64,000 nucleotides of DNA from Streptomyces actinomycinicus. GTDB lineage: Bacteria > Actinomycetota > Actinomycetes > Streptomycetales > Streptomycetaceae. Shown piece after piece: positions 54,858 through 63,225 of this stretch (positions are counted from its first letter, which is position 1; the number at the start of each line of letters is the position of its first letter). Where the stretch lies: the NCBI RefSeq assembly GCF_016741775.1, contig NZ_JAERRK010000024.1, positions 83,215 through 147,214 on the forward strand, given 5' to 3'. The position numbers and the translations under genes are program-made. The notes beneath the pieces were generated by a model that was not told where the DNA came from, ran no database searches, and worked only from the letters and a program-made list of their open reading frames with translations.

Positions 54858-56900
54858 GTGTTGAGAAGCAATTCCTCTCGCGGACGCACCTCCCACAGCC
54901 CGCACCGCCGCACCGCCACCGTCGCCCTCGCCGGTGTCGCCGCCCTGATCGCCGCCGCCGTGCAGGCGGGCGTGGCCGACGCCGCGCCGGCGAAGCCGCA
55001 GCCGGGCAAGGCGAACCCGGCCCACGTGGCCGTCAAGCTCACGCCCTCGCAGCGCGCCGAGCTGATCCGGCACGCCGACGCCGCGAAGAGCGCCACCGCC
55101 CGGCAGATCGGCCTGGGCGGCAAGGAGCGGCTGGTCGTCAAGGACGTCGTCGAGGACGCCGACGGCACGCTCCACACCCGGTACGAGCGGACGTACGGGG
55201 GCCTGCCGGTGCTCGGCGGCGACCTGGTGGTCGAGACCGCCAAGTCGGGCAAGACCATGGACGTCATCAGGGCCACGAACGCCACGGTGAAGGTCGCGGG
55301 TCTCACCCCGGCCGTGTCGAGGGCCGCGGCCGAGAAGCAGGCCGTGCAGCGGGCGAAGGCGCTCGGCGGGACCAAGTCGGCGGCGGACAGCGTGCGCAAG
55401 GTGATCTGGGCGGCGACCGGCAAGCCCGTCCTCGCCTACGAGACGGTCGTCGGCGGCCTCCAGGACGACGGCACCCCGAACCAGCTGCACGTCATCACCG
55501 ACGCCGCCACCGGCAAGAAGCTCTACGAGTACCAGGGCATCAGGAACGGCGTCGGCAACACCCAGTACAGCGGCCAGGTCACGCTGACCACGACCCAGTC
55601 GGGCTCGACGTACACGCTCACCGACGGGGCGCGCGGCGGCCACAAGACGTACAACCTGAACCACGGCACCTCGGGCACCGGCACCCTGTACTCGCAGTCC
55701 GGTGACACCTGGGGCAACGGCAGCAACTCCGACGCGGCCACCGCCGGCGCGGACGCCCACTACGGTGCAGCGCTCACGTGGGACTTCTACAAGAGCACCT
55801 TCGGCCGCACCGGCATCAAGAACAACGGCGTCGGCGCCTACTCCCGCGTCCACTACGGCAACTCGTACGTCAACGCGTTCTGGAACGACAGCTGCTTCTG
55901 CATGACCTACGGCGACGGCTCCGGCAACGCCAAGCCGCTGACCTCGATCGACGTCGCCGGCCACGAGATGAGCCACGGCGTCACCTCGGCCACCGCCAAC
56001 CTCACCTACAGCGGCGAGTCCGGCGGTCTGAACGAGGCGACCAGCGACATCATGGCCGCCGGCGTGGAGTTCTACGCGAACAACGCCAAGGACGTCGGCG
56101 ACTACCTCGTCGGCGAGAAGATCGACATCAACGGCAACGGCACCCCGCTGCGCTACATGGACAAGCCGAGCAAGGACGGCGCGTCCAAGGACAACTGGTA
56201 CTCGGGCATCGGCGGCGTCGACGTGCACTACTCGTCCGGCCCCGCGAACCACTTCTTCTACCTGCTGAGCGAGGGCAGCGGCGCCAAGGTCGTCAACGGC
56301 GTCAGCTACAACTCGCCGACGGCGGACAACCTTCCGGTCACCGGCATCGGCCGGGACAAGGCGCTGCAGATCTGGTACCGGGCGCTGAGCACCAAGTGGA
56401 CGTCCACCACGAACTACGCCGGTGCCCGCACCGGCACCCTGGCGGCGGCCGGTGAGCTGTACGGCACCACCAGCGCCGAGTACAAGGCGGTGCAGGACGC
56501 CTGGGCGGGCGTCGGTGTCGGCTCACGCTCCGGTGGCGGAGGCGGCGGCGGTACGTCGTACGAGAGCACCACGCCGGTGGCCGTCCCGGACAACGGGCCG
56601 GCCGTCACCTCGGACATCACGGTCTCCGGCCGGACCGGCAACGCGCCGGGCAACCTCTCGGTGAGCGTCGACATCTCGCACACCTGGCGGGGCGACCTGG
56701 TGATCGATCTCGTCGGTCCCTCGGGCACCGCCTACCGGCTGAAGAACTTCAGCGGCTCCGACTCCGCGGACAACGTGAACGAGACCTACACGGTCAACGC
56801 CTCCGCCGAACCGGCCAATGGCACCTGGAAGCTGAAGGTGCAGGATCAAGCCGCGTACGACACGGGAACGATCAACAGCTGGAAGCTGACCTTCCCGTAA
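54858..56900 (+). CDS. Secreted M4 metalloprotease (thermolysin family) with C-terminal P domain
   Basis: The 680-residue preproprotein has a signal peptide (TVALAGVAALIAAAVQAG), an FTP/PepSY propeptide (about 50-230), and the catalytic domain with GHEMSHGVTSA and the downstream glutamate in GGLNEATSDI. A glycine-rich linker (SGGGGGGG) leads to a proprotein-convertase-type P domain (about 565-680, NLSVSVDISHTWRGDLVIDL). GTG at 54858 is three bases from GGAG; TTG at 54861 has better spacing. It is an extracellular neutral protease, paralogous to the next gene. Confidence 0.93.
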   Translation: MLRSNSSRGRTSHSPHRRTATVALAGVAALIAAAVQAGVADAAPAKPQPGKANPAHVAVKLTPSQRAELIRHADAAKSATARQIGLGGKERLVVKDVVEDADGTLHTRYERTYGGLPVLGGDLVVETAKSGKTMDVIRATNATVKVAGLTPAVSRAAAEKQAVQRAKALGGTKSAADSVRKVIWAATGKPVLAYETVVGGLQDDGTPNQLHVITDAATGKKLYEYQGIRNGVGNTQYSGQVTLTTTQSGSTYTLTDGARGGHKTYNLNHGTSGTGTLYSQSGDTWGNGSNSDAATAGADAHYGAALTWDFYKSTFGRTGIKNNGVGAYSRVHYGNSYVNAFWNDSCFCMTYGDGSGNAKPLTSIDVAGHEMSHGVTSATANLTYSGESGGLNEATSDIMAAGVEFYANNAKDVGDYLVGEKIDINGNGTPLRYMDKPSKDGASKDNWYSGIGGVDVHYSSGPANHFFYLLSEGSGAKVVNGVSYNSPTADNLPVTGIGRDKALQIWYRALSTKWTSTTNYAGARTGTLAAAGELYGTTSAEYKAVQDAWAGVGVGSRSGGGGGGGTSYESTTPVAVPDNGPAVTSDITVSGRTGNAPGNLSVSVDISHTWRGDLVIDLVGPSGTAYRLKNFSGSDSADNVNETYTVNASAEPANGTWKLKVQDQAAYDTGTINSWKLTFP

Positions 56901-56927
56901 ACCGCACGCCACAAAGCCTGCAAACAC

Positions 56928-56964
56928 GGCGCCGTCCGGGGGTGGGAGACCCTCGGGCGGCGCT
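56928..56964 (+). terminator. Hairpin terminator after the first M4 protease
   Basis: GGCGCCGTCCGGGGG pairs with CCCTCGGGCGGCGCT with few mismatches around a short purine loop, 28 bases after the stop codon. Confidence 0.6.
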
Positions 56965-57141
56965 CGTTCACTTTCCCGAAACGTTCACCAGGCCGACGAG
57001 TTTGAGCCAACATCACTTCGGGGTCCTGACATGTACGCGCCCCTGATGTCACTCTCTCTGCACCCGCCGCAGAACCTCACCACCCCACACAGTCGGCCAG
57101 TGGCCCCACCCTGGCCGGACTCCCCACGAGAAGGAGCTTCT

Positions 57142-58788
57142 GTGAGCCCCCTCTACGCGCGTCAAAAGCGCACCACTCTGGCCATCGCCACCGCCGTCGC
57201 GGCCGGAGCCCTCCTCGCCACCGGTGTGACCACCAGCGCCACCGCCCAGACCTCGGCGAAGCCGCTGGCCGCGGCCCCGACCACGCTGTCCGCGGCGGCC
57301 CGCACCACCCTGATCCAGCAGGCCCAGGCCGGCGCCGCCGGCACCGCCCGGGCGATAGGCCTCGGCGCCCAGGAGAAGCTGGTCGTCAAGGACGTCGTCA
57401 AGGACGTCGACGGCACCGTCCACACCCGCTACGAGCGCACCTACGCGGGCCTGCCCGTGCTCGGCGGCGACCTGATCGTCCACACCGCCAAGTCCGGCCG
57501 GACCGAGGGCGTCACCAAGGCCGCCAAGTCGGCCATCAAGGTGGCCTCGCTCAAGCCGCAGATCACCGCCGCCAAGGCCGAGAAGCAGGCGGTGTCCGCC
57601 GCCAAGACGCTCGGCTCCGCCAAGACCACCGCGGACGGCGCCCGCAAGGTGATCTGGGCCGGCTCCGGCAAGCCCGTCCTCGCCTTCGAGACGGTCGTCG
57701 GCGGCCTGCAGGACGACGGCACCCCGAACCGGCTGCACGTCATCACCGACGCCGCCACCGGCAAGAAGCTCTACGAGTACCAGGGCATCGAGAACGCGAC
57801 CGGCACCGGCAAGACGCTGTACTCCGGCACGGTCAGCCTCAACAGCACGCTGTCGGGCTCGACGTACCAGCTCACCGACGGCGCGCGGGGCGGTCACAAG
57901 ACCTACAACCTGGCGCGCAGAACGTCGGGCAAGGGCACCCTGGTGGCCAGCTCGAGCAACGTCTTCGGCACCGGTACGGCCTCCAGCTCCTCCTCCGACC
58001 AGACCGCGGCCGCCGACGCCGCCTACGGCGCGGCCGAGACCTGGGACTTCTACAAGAGCAGCTTCGGCCGCAGCGGCATCAAGAACGACGGTGTCGGCGC
58101 CTACTCGCGCGTCCACTACGGCAACGCCTACGTGAACGCGTTCTGGGACGACAGCTGCTTCTGCATGACGTACGGCGACGGCGAGGGCAACGTCGACCCG
58201 CTGACCTCGCTGGACGTCGCGGGCCACGAGATGAGCCACGGCGTCACCTCCAACACCGCGGGCCTGAACTACTCCGGTGAGTCCGGCGGCCTGAACGAGG
58301 CCACCTCGGACATCTTCGGCACGGGTGTCGAGTTCTTCGCGAACAACTCCTCCGACGTCGGTGACTACCTCATCGGCGAGAAGATCGACATCAACGGCGA
58401 CGGCACCCCGCTGCGCTACATGGACAAGCCCAGCAAGGACGGCGGCTCGGCGGACTACTGGTCCTCCACCGTCGGCAACAAGGACGTGCACTACTCGTCC
58501 GGTGTCGCGAACCACTTCTTCTACCTCCTGGCCGAGGGCAGCGGTTCGAAGACGATCAACGGCGTGACCTACAACTCGCCGACCTCCAACGGCTCCACGG
58601 TCACCGGCATCGGCCGCGCCAAGGCGCTGCAGATCTGGTACAAGGCGCTGACGACGTACATGACGTCGACGACCAACTACAAGGCCGCCCGCACGGCGAC
58701 CCTGAACGCGGCGTCCGCGCTGTACGGCTCCACCAGCACCGAGTACAAGGCCGTCGCGGCGGCCTGGTCGGCGGTCAACGTCGCCTGA
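57142..58788 (+). CDS. Secreted M4 metalloprotease (thermolysin family), no P domain
   Basis: The 548-residue preproprotein has the signal peptide LAIATAVAAGALLATGVTTSATA, a propeptide, and a catalytic domain with GHEMSHGVTSNTAG and GGLNEATSDIFGTG. It is very similar to the preceding protease across propeptide and catalytic domain, for example AYSRVHYGN and FYANNAKDVGDYLVGEKIDI against FFANNSSDVGDYLIGEKIDI, but ends after the catalytic domain. GTG at 57142 follows AAGGAGCTTCT. The tandem pair is a recent-looking duplication with domain gain or loss. Confidence 0.94.
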   Translation: MSPLYARQKRTTLAIATAVAAGALLATGVTTSATAQTSAKPLAAAPTTLSAAARTTLIQQAQAGAAGTARAIGLGAQEKLVVKDVVKDVDGTVHTRYERTYAGLPVLGGDLIVHTAKSGRTEGVTKAAKSAIKVASLKPQITAAKAEKQAVSAAKTLGSAKTTADGARKVIWAGSGKPVLAFETVVGGLQDDGTPNRLHVITDAATGKKLYEYQGIENATGTGKTLYSGTVSLNSTLSGSTYQLTDGARGGHKTYNLARRTSGKGTLVASSSNVFGTGTASSSSSDQTAAADAAYGAAETWDFYKSSFGRSGIKNDGVGAYSRVHYGNAYVNAFWDDSCFCMTYGDGEGNVDPLTSLDVAGHEMSHGVTSNTAGLNYSGESGGLNEATSDIFGTGVEFFANNSSDVGDYLIGEKIDINGDGTPLRYMDKPSKDGGSADYWSSTVGNKDVHYSSGVANHFFYLLAEGSGSKTINGVTYNSPTSNGSTVTGIGRAKALQIWYKALTTYMTSTTNYKAARTATLNAASALYGSTSTEYKAVAAAWSAVNVA

Positions 58789-58805
58789 CCGCAGGGCAAC
58801 GACAC

Positions 58806-58845
58806 AGGGCGGTACCCGGGAAGAAGGTCTTCCGGGTGCCGCCCT
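58806..58845 (+). terminator. Strong hairpin terminator after the second M4 protease
   Basis: AGGGCGGTACCCGG pairs with CCGGGTGCCGCCCT (one mismatch), extended by AAGA/TCTT, making a long stem 17 bases past the stop. Confidence 0.75.
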
Positions 58846-58858
58846 ACCCTTGTGACCC

Positions 58859-59380
58859 ATGTCCTCGGCGCTCTTCACCTACGAGCCGGTCGGCGCGACC
58901 CGCGGTGACCTGACGTTCTGCCCGCCCGGCTTCCACCCCATGTTCGTCCGCACCCGCCTCGGCGAGGGCCACGAGGTCTTCCGGCGGGCCTCTGAAGCGG
59001 TCCTGACCTGGGAGATGCACCGGGCGCTGGGCGTCGGCATAGACGCCACGGCCGACCGCGCGGCCCCCGCCGTCGACGTCACGGTCACCCTGGCCGGCAT
59101 CGTCAAGGCACCCTGCCGCATAGTCTGGACGGCCGAGGAACACCGCCGCGCCGGCTGGGCCTACGGCACCCTGGAAGGCCACCCCGAGTGCGGTGAGGAG
59201 GCCTTCGTGGTCGACCGGACGGGCGACGGCACGGTCTGGCTGACCGTCGCCGCGTTCAGCAGGGCGGCCAAGTGGTACGCCCGGGCGGGCGGACCGGCGA
59301 CCCGTGGCCTCCAGCACGCGTACGCACGCCGGTGCGGCACGGTCCTGCGGAAACTGTGCGCCGGCCTGTCCGAAGCATGA
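58859..59380 (+). CDS. DUF1990 family protein
   Basis: The 173-residue protein matches DUF1990: FTYEPVGATRGDLTFCPPGF near the start, VTLAGIVKAPCRIVW, RAGWAYGTLEGHPECGEEAF and a C-terminal LQHAYARRCGTVLRKL. The family is a small lipocalin-like or START-like fold of unknown function, common in actinobacteria. Its stop overlaps the start of the orphan RHS tip (ATGA), an odd coupling for unrelated proteins. ATG at 58859 has no strong ribosome site. Confidence 0.88.
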   Translation: MSSALFTYEPVGATRGDLTFCPPGFHPMFVRTRLGEGHEVFRRASEAVLTWEMHRALGVGIDATADRAAPAVDVTVTLAGIVKAPCRIVWTAEEHRRAGWAYGTLEGHPECGEEAFVVDRTGDGTVWLTVAAFSRAAKWYARAGGPATRGLQHAYARRCGTVLRKLCAGLSEA

Positions 59381-59946
59381 CCCGCGAACACCTCCCGCCC
59401 CCCGCGGTCGGTGAACCACTGCGTTTCCCGGGCCGGTATTTCGATTCCGAGACCGGCCTCAACTACAACTACCTCAGGCACTACGACCCGGAGGTCGGCC
59501 GGTACCTCAGCCTGGACCCGCAGGGCCTCGCCCCGGCTGCGAATCCGGTCGCACATGTGGACCGTCCTTCCGTTCTCTGCGACCCGCTCGGCCTTGCTTC
59601 ACAGAAGTCACCGATCCCGCCCAAGCCGTACGAGACGCCCAATTATCCCGACCTGGCCAAGCAGTTCAACCCCGAAGGCGGGAACATGAACTGCACCTAT
59701 GTTGCGGACGCGTTCGAACAGTACATGCGGGGGCAGGGAATCAAACCGGTGCCTGGATATATCGGGGGGCCTCAGTCCCTCGCACGACTGGAGAACGTGT
59801 ATGGGGGCAGCTTCCAGGACACAAGTTTCTGGGGAATGGTCGATCATGTCCGGAACGCCGGCCACGGCGCCCGCGGCATCGTCGCGGGAGAGTCTCCCGT
59901 CCCGGGCCTGCCGGGCCACGTTTTCAAAATACTGAGGACGAACTGA
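59377..59946 (+). CDS. Orphan RHS C-terminal tip with papain-fold toxin-like domain
   Basis: The 189-residue protein begins in the last part of an RHS core (FPGRYFDSETGLNYNYLRHY, then VGRYLSLDPQGLAPAANP and CDPLGLA), after which polymorphic toxins normally follow. Residues about 70-189 carry MNCTYVADAFEQYMRGQG and GHVFKIL, compatible with a papain-fold (deamidase-type) toxin with catalytic Cys and His. The protein ends immediately after the His strand, so the third catalytic residue may be missing. The RHS body is absent. Either it is a relic or a displaced C-terminal module. Base composition falls in GC here. Confidence 0.72.
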   Translation: MTREHLPPPAVGEPLRFPGRYFDSETGLNYNYLRHYDPEVGRYLSLDPQGLAPAANPVAHVDRPSVLCDPLGLASQKSPIPPKPYETPNYPDLAKQFNPEGGNMNCTYVADAFEQYMRGQGIKPVPGYIGGPQSLARLENVYGGSFQDTSFWGMVDHVRNAGHGARGIVAGESPVPGLPGHVFKILRTN

Positions 59947-60227
59947 TGTACACAATGGACCAGGCAGGCCAACTGGCGGCTGGATTCCTCCGGCAGATGT
60001 CCGCCGACTGGGACAACGAGGTCACCCTGTTTCCTGAAGACAACTACAGGGCGCAGAAGGGAGAGTTCTACTACTTCGCCTTCCAGTCCACGAAGTATGT
60101 CACCACGAGGGATGACAAGTATTTCCTTTACGGGCCCTGCCTTATTTCGGTGCACAGCGTGACCGGGGAATGCCGACTGCTCGGCGTGCACGAGTCTTAT
60201 GAGGTCAACCCGTTCGGCGCACGGTAG
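59946..60227 (+). CDS. Imm35-like immunity protein
   Basis: The 93-residue protein overlaps the toxin-tip stop by one base (TGATG). FYYFAFQSTKYVTTRDDKYF then GPCLISVHSVTGECRLLGV resembles the YrhB/Imm35 fold (aromatic strand, then a glycine-proline turn and 'TGE-x-x-x-LG'). Position directly behind a toxin domain supports an immunity function. Its GC content is below that of the neighbours, in line with horizontal acquisition together with the toxin tip. Confidence 0.72.
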   Translation: MYTMDQAGQLAAGFLRQMSADWDNEVTLFPEDNYRAQKGEFYYFAFQSTKYVTTRDDKYFLYGPCLISVHSVTGECRLLGVHESYEVNPFGAR

Positions 60228-60275
60228 CCGCGTGGCGCGAACGCCACGCGGCTACCGCCGGCCCCGCACGTCAGC

Positions 60276-62894
60276 TCACCTCAGCAGCACCCCGGCGCCC
60301 CCCACCACCTCCTCCGACGGCACCGCCAGCAGGCCCAGTTCCGCGGCCGAGGCGAGCAGGCGATGGGTGGGGAGGATGCGGACCGTGTAGCCGTAGGGGC
60401 CGGTGCGGTCCAGGGAGAGCGGGCCCTCGTAGAGGCGGCGGCCCTCCAGGTCGGGGGCGCCGGTCGGCTTCAGCGGAACGACCGTGGCGTCGGTGATGCG
60501 GTCCTCGGCGTCCACGCGGCCCGAGACCGCCTGCACCTCCACGTCGTCCGGGCCGAGGTCGCCCAGCCCCACCCGGACCCGCAGCCCCAGCGTGGTGCCC
60601 AGTTCCGCCGTCGCCGTCGTCGCGGTGGTCTCGACGTGGTCCACGGTCACCCCGGACCAGGCGGCCCGCACCCGGGCCTTCCACTGCGCGAGGTCCCGGG
60701 CGGTGTCCGGGGTCAGTGCCCGGTGCGCCTGGGCGGCGGGGGCGTAGAGCCGGTCGACGTACTCCCGGACCATGCGCCCGGCCAGTACCTTCGGGCCGAG
60801 CAGCGAGAGGGTCTGGCGGACCATCTCGATCCAGCGGTCGGGCAGCCCGCCGCGCCCCCGCTCGTAGAAGCGCGGCGCGACCCGCTGCTCCAGCAGGTCG
60901 TACAGGGCCGCCGCCTCGATGTCGTCCCGGCGGTCGGGATCGGTGCAGGCGCCGTCCGCGGTGGGGATGGCCCAGCCGAAGTCCGGCTGGAACCATTCGT
61001 CCCACCAGCCGTCCATCACCGAGAGGTTGAGGCAGCCGTTCAGCGCCGCCTTCATCCCGCTCGTACCGCACGCCTCCAGGGGGCGCAGGGGGTTGTTCAG
61101 CCACACGTCACAGCCCGGGTAGAGCTTCTGCGCCATCGCCATGCCGTAGTCGGGCAGGAAGACGATCCGGTGCCGCACGCGCGGGTCGTCCGCGAACCGC
61201 ACCAGCTCCTGCACCAGCCGCTTGCCCCCGTCGTCCGCGGGATGCGCCTTGCCCGCGACCACGATCTGCACCGGGTGGTCGGGGTGCAGCAGCAGCTCCA
61301 TCAGGCGGTCCCGGTCGCGCAGCATCAGCGTCAGCCGCTTGTACGACGGCACCCGGCGGGCGAACCCGATGGTGAGCACATCGGGGTCCAGGACGCCGTC
61401 GATCCAGCCCAACTCGGCGTTGCCGGCCCCGCGTTGCCGCCACGACACGCGCAGCCGCTCCCGCACCTCCAGCACCAGCTGCTCGCGCAGGGTACGGCGC
61501 AGCTCCCAGATGTCCTGGTCCGGGATGTCCGTGACCGAGTCCCAGCGTTCGGAGCCACCCACGCTCAGCGCGTCCTCGGCCCGCTGGGCGCCGATCTGCC
61601 GGGCACCGAGCCGCAGCACCTCCGGCGCCACCCAGGTCGGCGCGTGCACCCCGTTGGTCACCGAGGTGATCGGTACCTCCTCGGCGTCGAATCCCGGCCA
61701 CAGTCCGGCGAACATGCCCCGGCTCACCTGCCCGTGCAGCAGCGACACCCCGTTGGCCCGCTGGGCCAGCCGGAGCCCCATCACGGCCATGTTGAAGAGG
61801 TTCGGCTCGCCGCCCGGGTAGGTCTCCATGCCGAGCGCCAGGATCCGCTGCACGTCGATCCCGGGGAGTTCGGCGTCCGCGCCGAAGTGCCGGCCGACCA
61901 GCTCCCGGTCGAAGCGGTCGATGCCGGCCGGGACCGGGGTGTGCGTGGTGAAGACGGTCCCGCCCCGCACGGCCTCCAGGGCCGAGTCGAAGTCCAGTCC
62001 GCCGGCGCACAGTTCGGCGATGCGCTCCAGGCCCAGGAAGCCGGCGTGGCCCTCGTTGGTGTGGAACACCTCCGGCTCCGGATGCCCGGTGAGCCGGCAG
62101 TACGTCCGCACGGCCCGCACACCTCCTATCCCGAGCAGCATCTCCTGCAGCAACCGGTGTTCGCTGCCGCCGCCGTAGAGCCGGTCGGTCACGCCGCGTT
62201 CGCCGAGGTCGTTGTCCTCCACGTCCGAGTCGAGCATCAGCAGCGGCACCCGGCCGACCTGTGCCAGCCAGATCCGGGCGCGCAGCGCCCTGCCGCCGGG
62301 CAGCGCGAGCGAGAGCTGCGCCGGGGTGCCGTCGGACTCCTTCACCTGGGTGACGGGCAGCTCGTTGGGGTCCAGGACCGGGTAGTGCTCCTGCTGCCAG
62401 CCGTCCCGGGAGAGGGTCTGCCGGAAGTATCCGTGCCGGTAGAGCAGCCCCACCCCGATCAGCGGTACACCCAGGTCGCTGGCCGCCTTCAGGTGGTCGC
62501 CGGCGAGGATGCCGAGGCCGCCGGAGTACTGCGGGAGCGCGGCCGTGATGCCGAACTCCGGGGAGAAATAGGCGACGGCGGCGGGCAGGCCGTCGGACTG
62601 CGCCTGGTACCAGCGGTCCCCGGTCAGGTAGTCGTCGAGGTCGTCGGCGGCCGCGGTGAGCCGGCGCAGGAACCGCCGGTCGCCGGCCAGCTCCGCCAGC
62701 CGGGCCGGGCGCACGCGGCCCAGCAGCCGCACCGGGTCACCGCCGGCGGCGGCCCAGGCCTCGGGGTCGACGGACTGGAACAGATCGCGTGTTTCCGCAT
62801 GCCAGGACCAGCGCAGATTGCGCGCCAGGTCGCTCAGCGGCCGGAGGGGGTCGGGGAGAACGGGACGGACGGTGAACCGACGGATCGCCTTCAC
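60276..62894 (-). CDS. glgP: Alpha-glucan (glycogen) phosphorylase
   Basis: The 872-residue protein is the actinobacterial GlgP type, with an N-terminal DUF3417 segment (PLRPLSDLARNLRWSWHAETRDLF). The PLP lysine is in EACGTSGMKAALNGCLNLS. Other blocks include YSGGLGILAGDHLKAASDLG and HTNEGHAGFLGLERI. It releases glucose-1-phosphate from glycogen or maltodextrin chains. It is divergent from glgE, and in known pathways phosphorylase, GlgE and GlgX act on the same alpha-glucan. ATG at 62894. Confidence 0.95.
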   Translation of the reverse strand: MKAIRRFTVRPVLPDPLRPLSDLARNLRWSWHAETRDLFQSVDPEAWAAAGGDPVRLLGRVRPARLAELAGDRRFLRRLTAAADDLDDYLTGDRWYQAQSDGLPAAVAYFSPEFGITAALPQYSGGLGILAGDHLKAASDLGVPLIGVGLLYRHGYFRQTLSRDGWQQEHYPVLDPNELPVTQVKESDGTPAQLSLALPGGRALRARIWLAQVGRVPLLMLDSDVEDNDLGERGVTDRLYGGGSEHRLLQEMLLGIGGVRAVRTYCRLTGHPEPEVFHTNEGHAGFLGLERIAELCAGGLDFDSALEAVRGGTVFTTHTPVPAGIDRFDRELVGRHFGADAELPGIDVQRILALGMETYPGGEPNLFNMAVMGLRLAQRANGVSLLHGQVSRGMFAGLWPGFDAEEVPITSVTNGVHAPTWVAPEVLRLGARQIGAQRAEDALSVGGSERWDSVTDIPDQDIWELRRTLREQLVLEVRERLRVSWRQRGAGNAELGWIDGVLDPDVLTIGFARRVPSYKRLTLMLRDRDRLMELLLHPDHPVQIVVAGKAHPADDGGKRLVQELVRFADDPRVRHRIVFLPDYGMAMAQKLYPGCDVWLNNPLRPLEACGTSGMKAALNGCLNLSVMDGWWDEWFQPDFGWAIPTADGACTDPDRRDDIEAAALYDLLEQRVAPRFYERGRGGLPDRWIEMVRQTLSLLGPKVLAGRMVREYVDRLYAPAAQAHRALTPDTARDLAQWKARVRAAWSGVTVDHVETTATTATAELGTTLGLRVRVGLGDLGPDDVEVQAVSGRVDAEDRITDATVVPLKPTGAPDLEGRRLYEGPLSLDRTGPYGYTVRILPTHRLLASAAELGLLAVPSEEVVGGAGVLLR

Positions 62895-63225
62895 ATTCCT
62901 ACCTCGGGACGCGGTGCGTGGTGAGACGCACGATGTGCGCCTCGTCGTCGCCTCCGACGGTAGTGGTTACCGCGCGGTCGGTGGGGACGTACCCGGCGGG
63001 GGTGTCGGGGGGCATCGAGAGCCGGTCACCGGGCACCCGGAAAACGGGACCGGTCTTGTGCGTAGACATACGCGTGAGTAGTTAACAAAGTGCCGGATTG
63101 CCCACCCGAACCGGGTGGGAAGGCTCCTCCGGTACACACCCCACAGGCGCACCACAGCACCTCCGCAGGACCCACCTCCCCATATCCATCCGCCCACACC
63201 TACGTTGACGCGGACAGGAGCGGTC
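62895..63225. other. Divergent glgP-glgE control region
   Basis: The 331-base spacer has no supportable gene. A 19-base inverted repeat (CCCACCC and GGGTGGG arms, 63101-63119) lies near its middle, next to GTTAAC. It could be an operator or a hairpin. Promoters for both genes must lie here but I cannot place them surely. Confidence 0.45.

Noticed and set aside
59377..59946. Type VI or Tc-type RHS effector locus
   Set aside because: No RHS body, VgrG, PAAR or secretion genes are present; only the tip remains.
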